The notes under the pieces: generated by a model
The model's database searches: none
What the model was told of the DNA's origin: nothing
Seen by the model: the letters and a program-made list of their open reading frames with translations, nothing else
Translations under genes and position numbers: made by a program
Source: Sphagnum compactum
Lineage: Eukaryota > Bryophyta > Sphagnopsida > Sphagnales
Direction: 5' to 3'
NCBI GenBank assembly: GCA_965153455.1
Contig: OZ234499.1
Coordinates: forward strand, 12,768,271-12,832,270
DNA length: 64,000 nucleotides
In this document: one piece after another, positions 63,342-64,000 of the stretch
How the letters are laid out: each line of letters starts with the position of its first letter
How positions within the stretch are numbered: the first letter of the stretch is position 1

Positions 63342-64000
63342 TAGACTTTTGGGGTGGTTTCCAAGGTGAGAGCATATCCCCTTATAACAATTTCCTATCA
63401 ACCAGAAGAGTATTGAATCTTCTTGTTAAACGATGGTGTATTATTTGAAGCTTTATCCTGGTAATTATCTCGTGGAGTGAAAGGAAGCTTTGGTTCTGGA
63501 CTGACCGTGCATTAGCCTTCTGTTGGTGGTTATGAAAAACTTCAATTCTAGAGAAGTGTTTGGTGTCAGAAAAGCCATGTCCATGCTCATTGATAATTTG
63601 TTTTCCTTGCTTCATGCATGTAAACTTTGCAATCCTATGTACATCTTCAGTCTAAATTTTTTGGAACATAATTGAAGGCAATAGAAAGCAGCAACCGATG
63701 TATTTGTTTTTAAAATGCTTCTTGTTACATTTTGCGGACAGAGAGGAGGCCTGTTTTTGTGGTTTGGAAGATGCGCAAGCAATGTCTCTTCTTTCGAGTC
63801 AATCAGTGGCAGTTGTAATAGTCACCTGATCTATTTGGTTTTCTTCCTTGTGTATGTATAGATCTGTCTCTTACAGCTAGTTGGATACGACTCAAGGCTT
63901 AATGAACATTGATCTAGTTTTGGACCTCTTTGCATCATGCACGATCACTCAAAACTTGATGAACATTGATCGATTTTTGGACCTTTAAATGCATCATCCA
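63342..64000 (+). other. 3' region of PAH gene 3, ending in a tandem repeat cut by the window edge
   Basis: No further coding exon. At the right edge two units with a 57-bp period (starting CTCAAGGCTTAATGAACATT at 63891 and CTCAAAACTTGATGAACATT at 63948) are seen; the second is truncated by the window, so the array may continue. Confidence 0.6.

Noticed and set aside
1-64000. CRISPR arrays, bacterial operons or phage-type systems
   Set aside because: All supported genes are spliced plant families; the tandem arrays have no spacer-repeat structure.

Overview
The window is plant nuclear DNA: genes are broken by GT-AG introns, coding GC stands well above a very AT-rich background, and the families (class III peroxidase, aleurain-type vacuolar cysteine protease, plant DeSI-like PPPDE protease) are plant ones. 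The low gene density, long repeat-filled gaps and decayed hAT and LINE sequence suit a large genome, perhaps a gymnosperm. That placement is inference; no single feature proves it.

Layout. 1-724: 3' part of a class III peroxidase (+). 5398-6048: intron-free reading frame for a small two-domain PAH (SIN3-type paired amphipathic helix) protein (+), with a structured promoter and a long 3' region. 9787-13102: pieces of an unrecognised multi-exon gene on the minus strand, possibly decaying, next to a degenerate tandem array. 19933-24264: a complete eight-exon aleurain-like cysteine protease gene (minus). 24.5-45.6 kb: mostly gene-poor, with an hAT transposase relic, a MITE, a LINE reverse transcriptase relic and a GC-rich inverted repeat. 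45.6-49.1 kb: a complete DeSI-like protease gene (+) with a 5'-UTR intron. 49.1-59 kb: gene-poor, with a tRNA-Thr-like sequence. 59288-59950 and 62763-63341: two more PAH genes (+).

The most interesting theme is the set of three small PAH genes. They lack the rest of SIN3 but keep its protein-binding helices. They share promoter blocks, a C/T-rich leader module and a splice-donor-like site just beyond the coding end, and two of them share a 3' module that became a 95-bp tandem array behind the 59-kb gene. In the 59-kb gene the leader module appears to have been duplicated and taken into the reading frame, replacing the first PAH domain with two hydrophobic stretches and an acidic linker. If these proteins work as the family does, they could compete with SIN3-like scaffolds for transcription-factor ligands; that is inference.

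The window also holds an unnamed dispersed repeat family (four near-full copies, one partial) with an internal duplication, a second repeat pair about 39 kb apart, and several hairpin or inverted-repeat elements.
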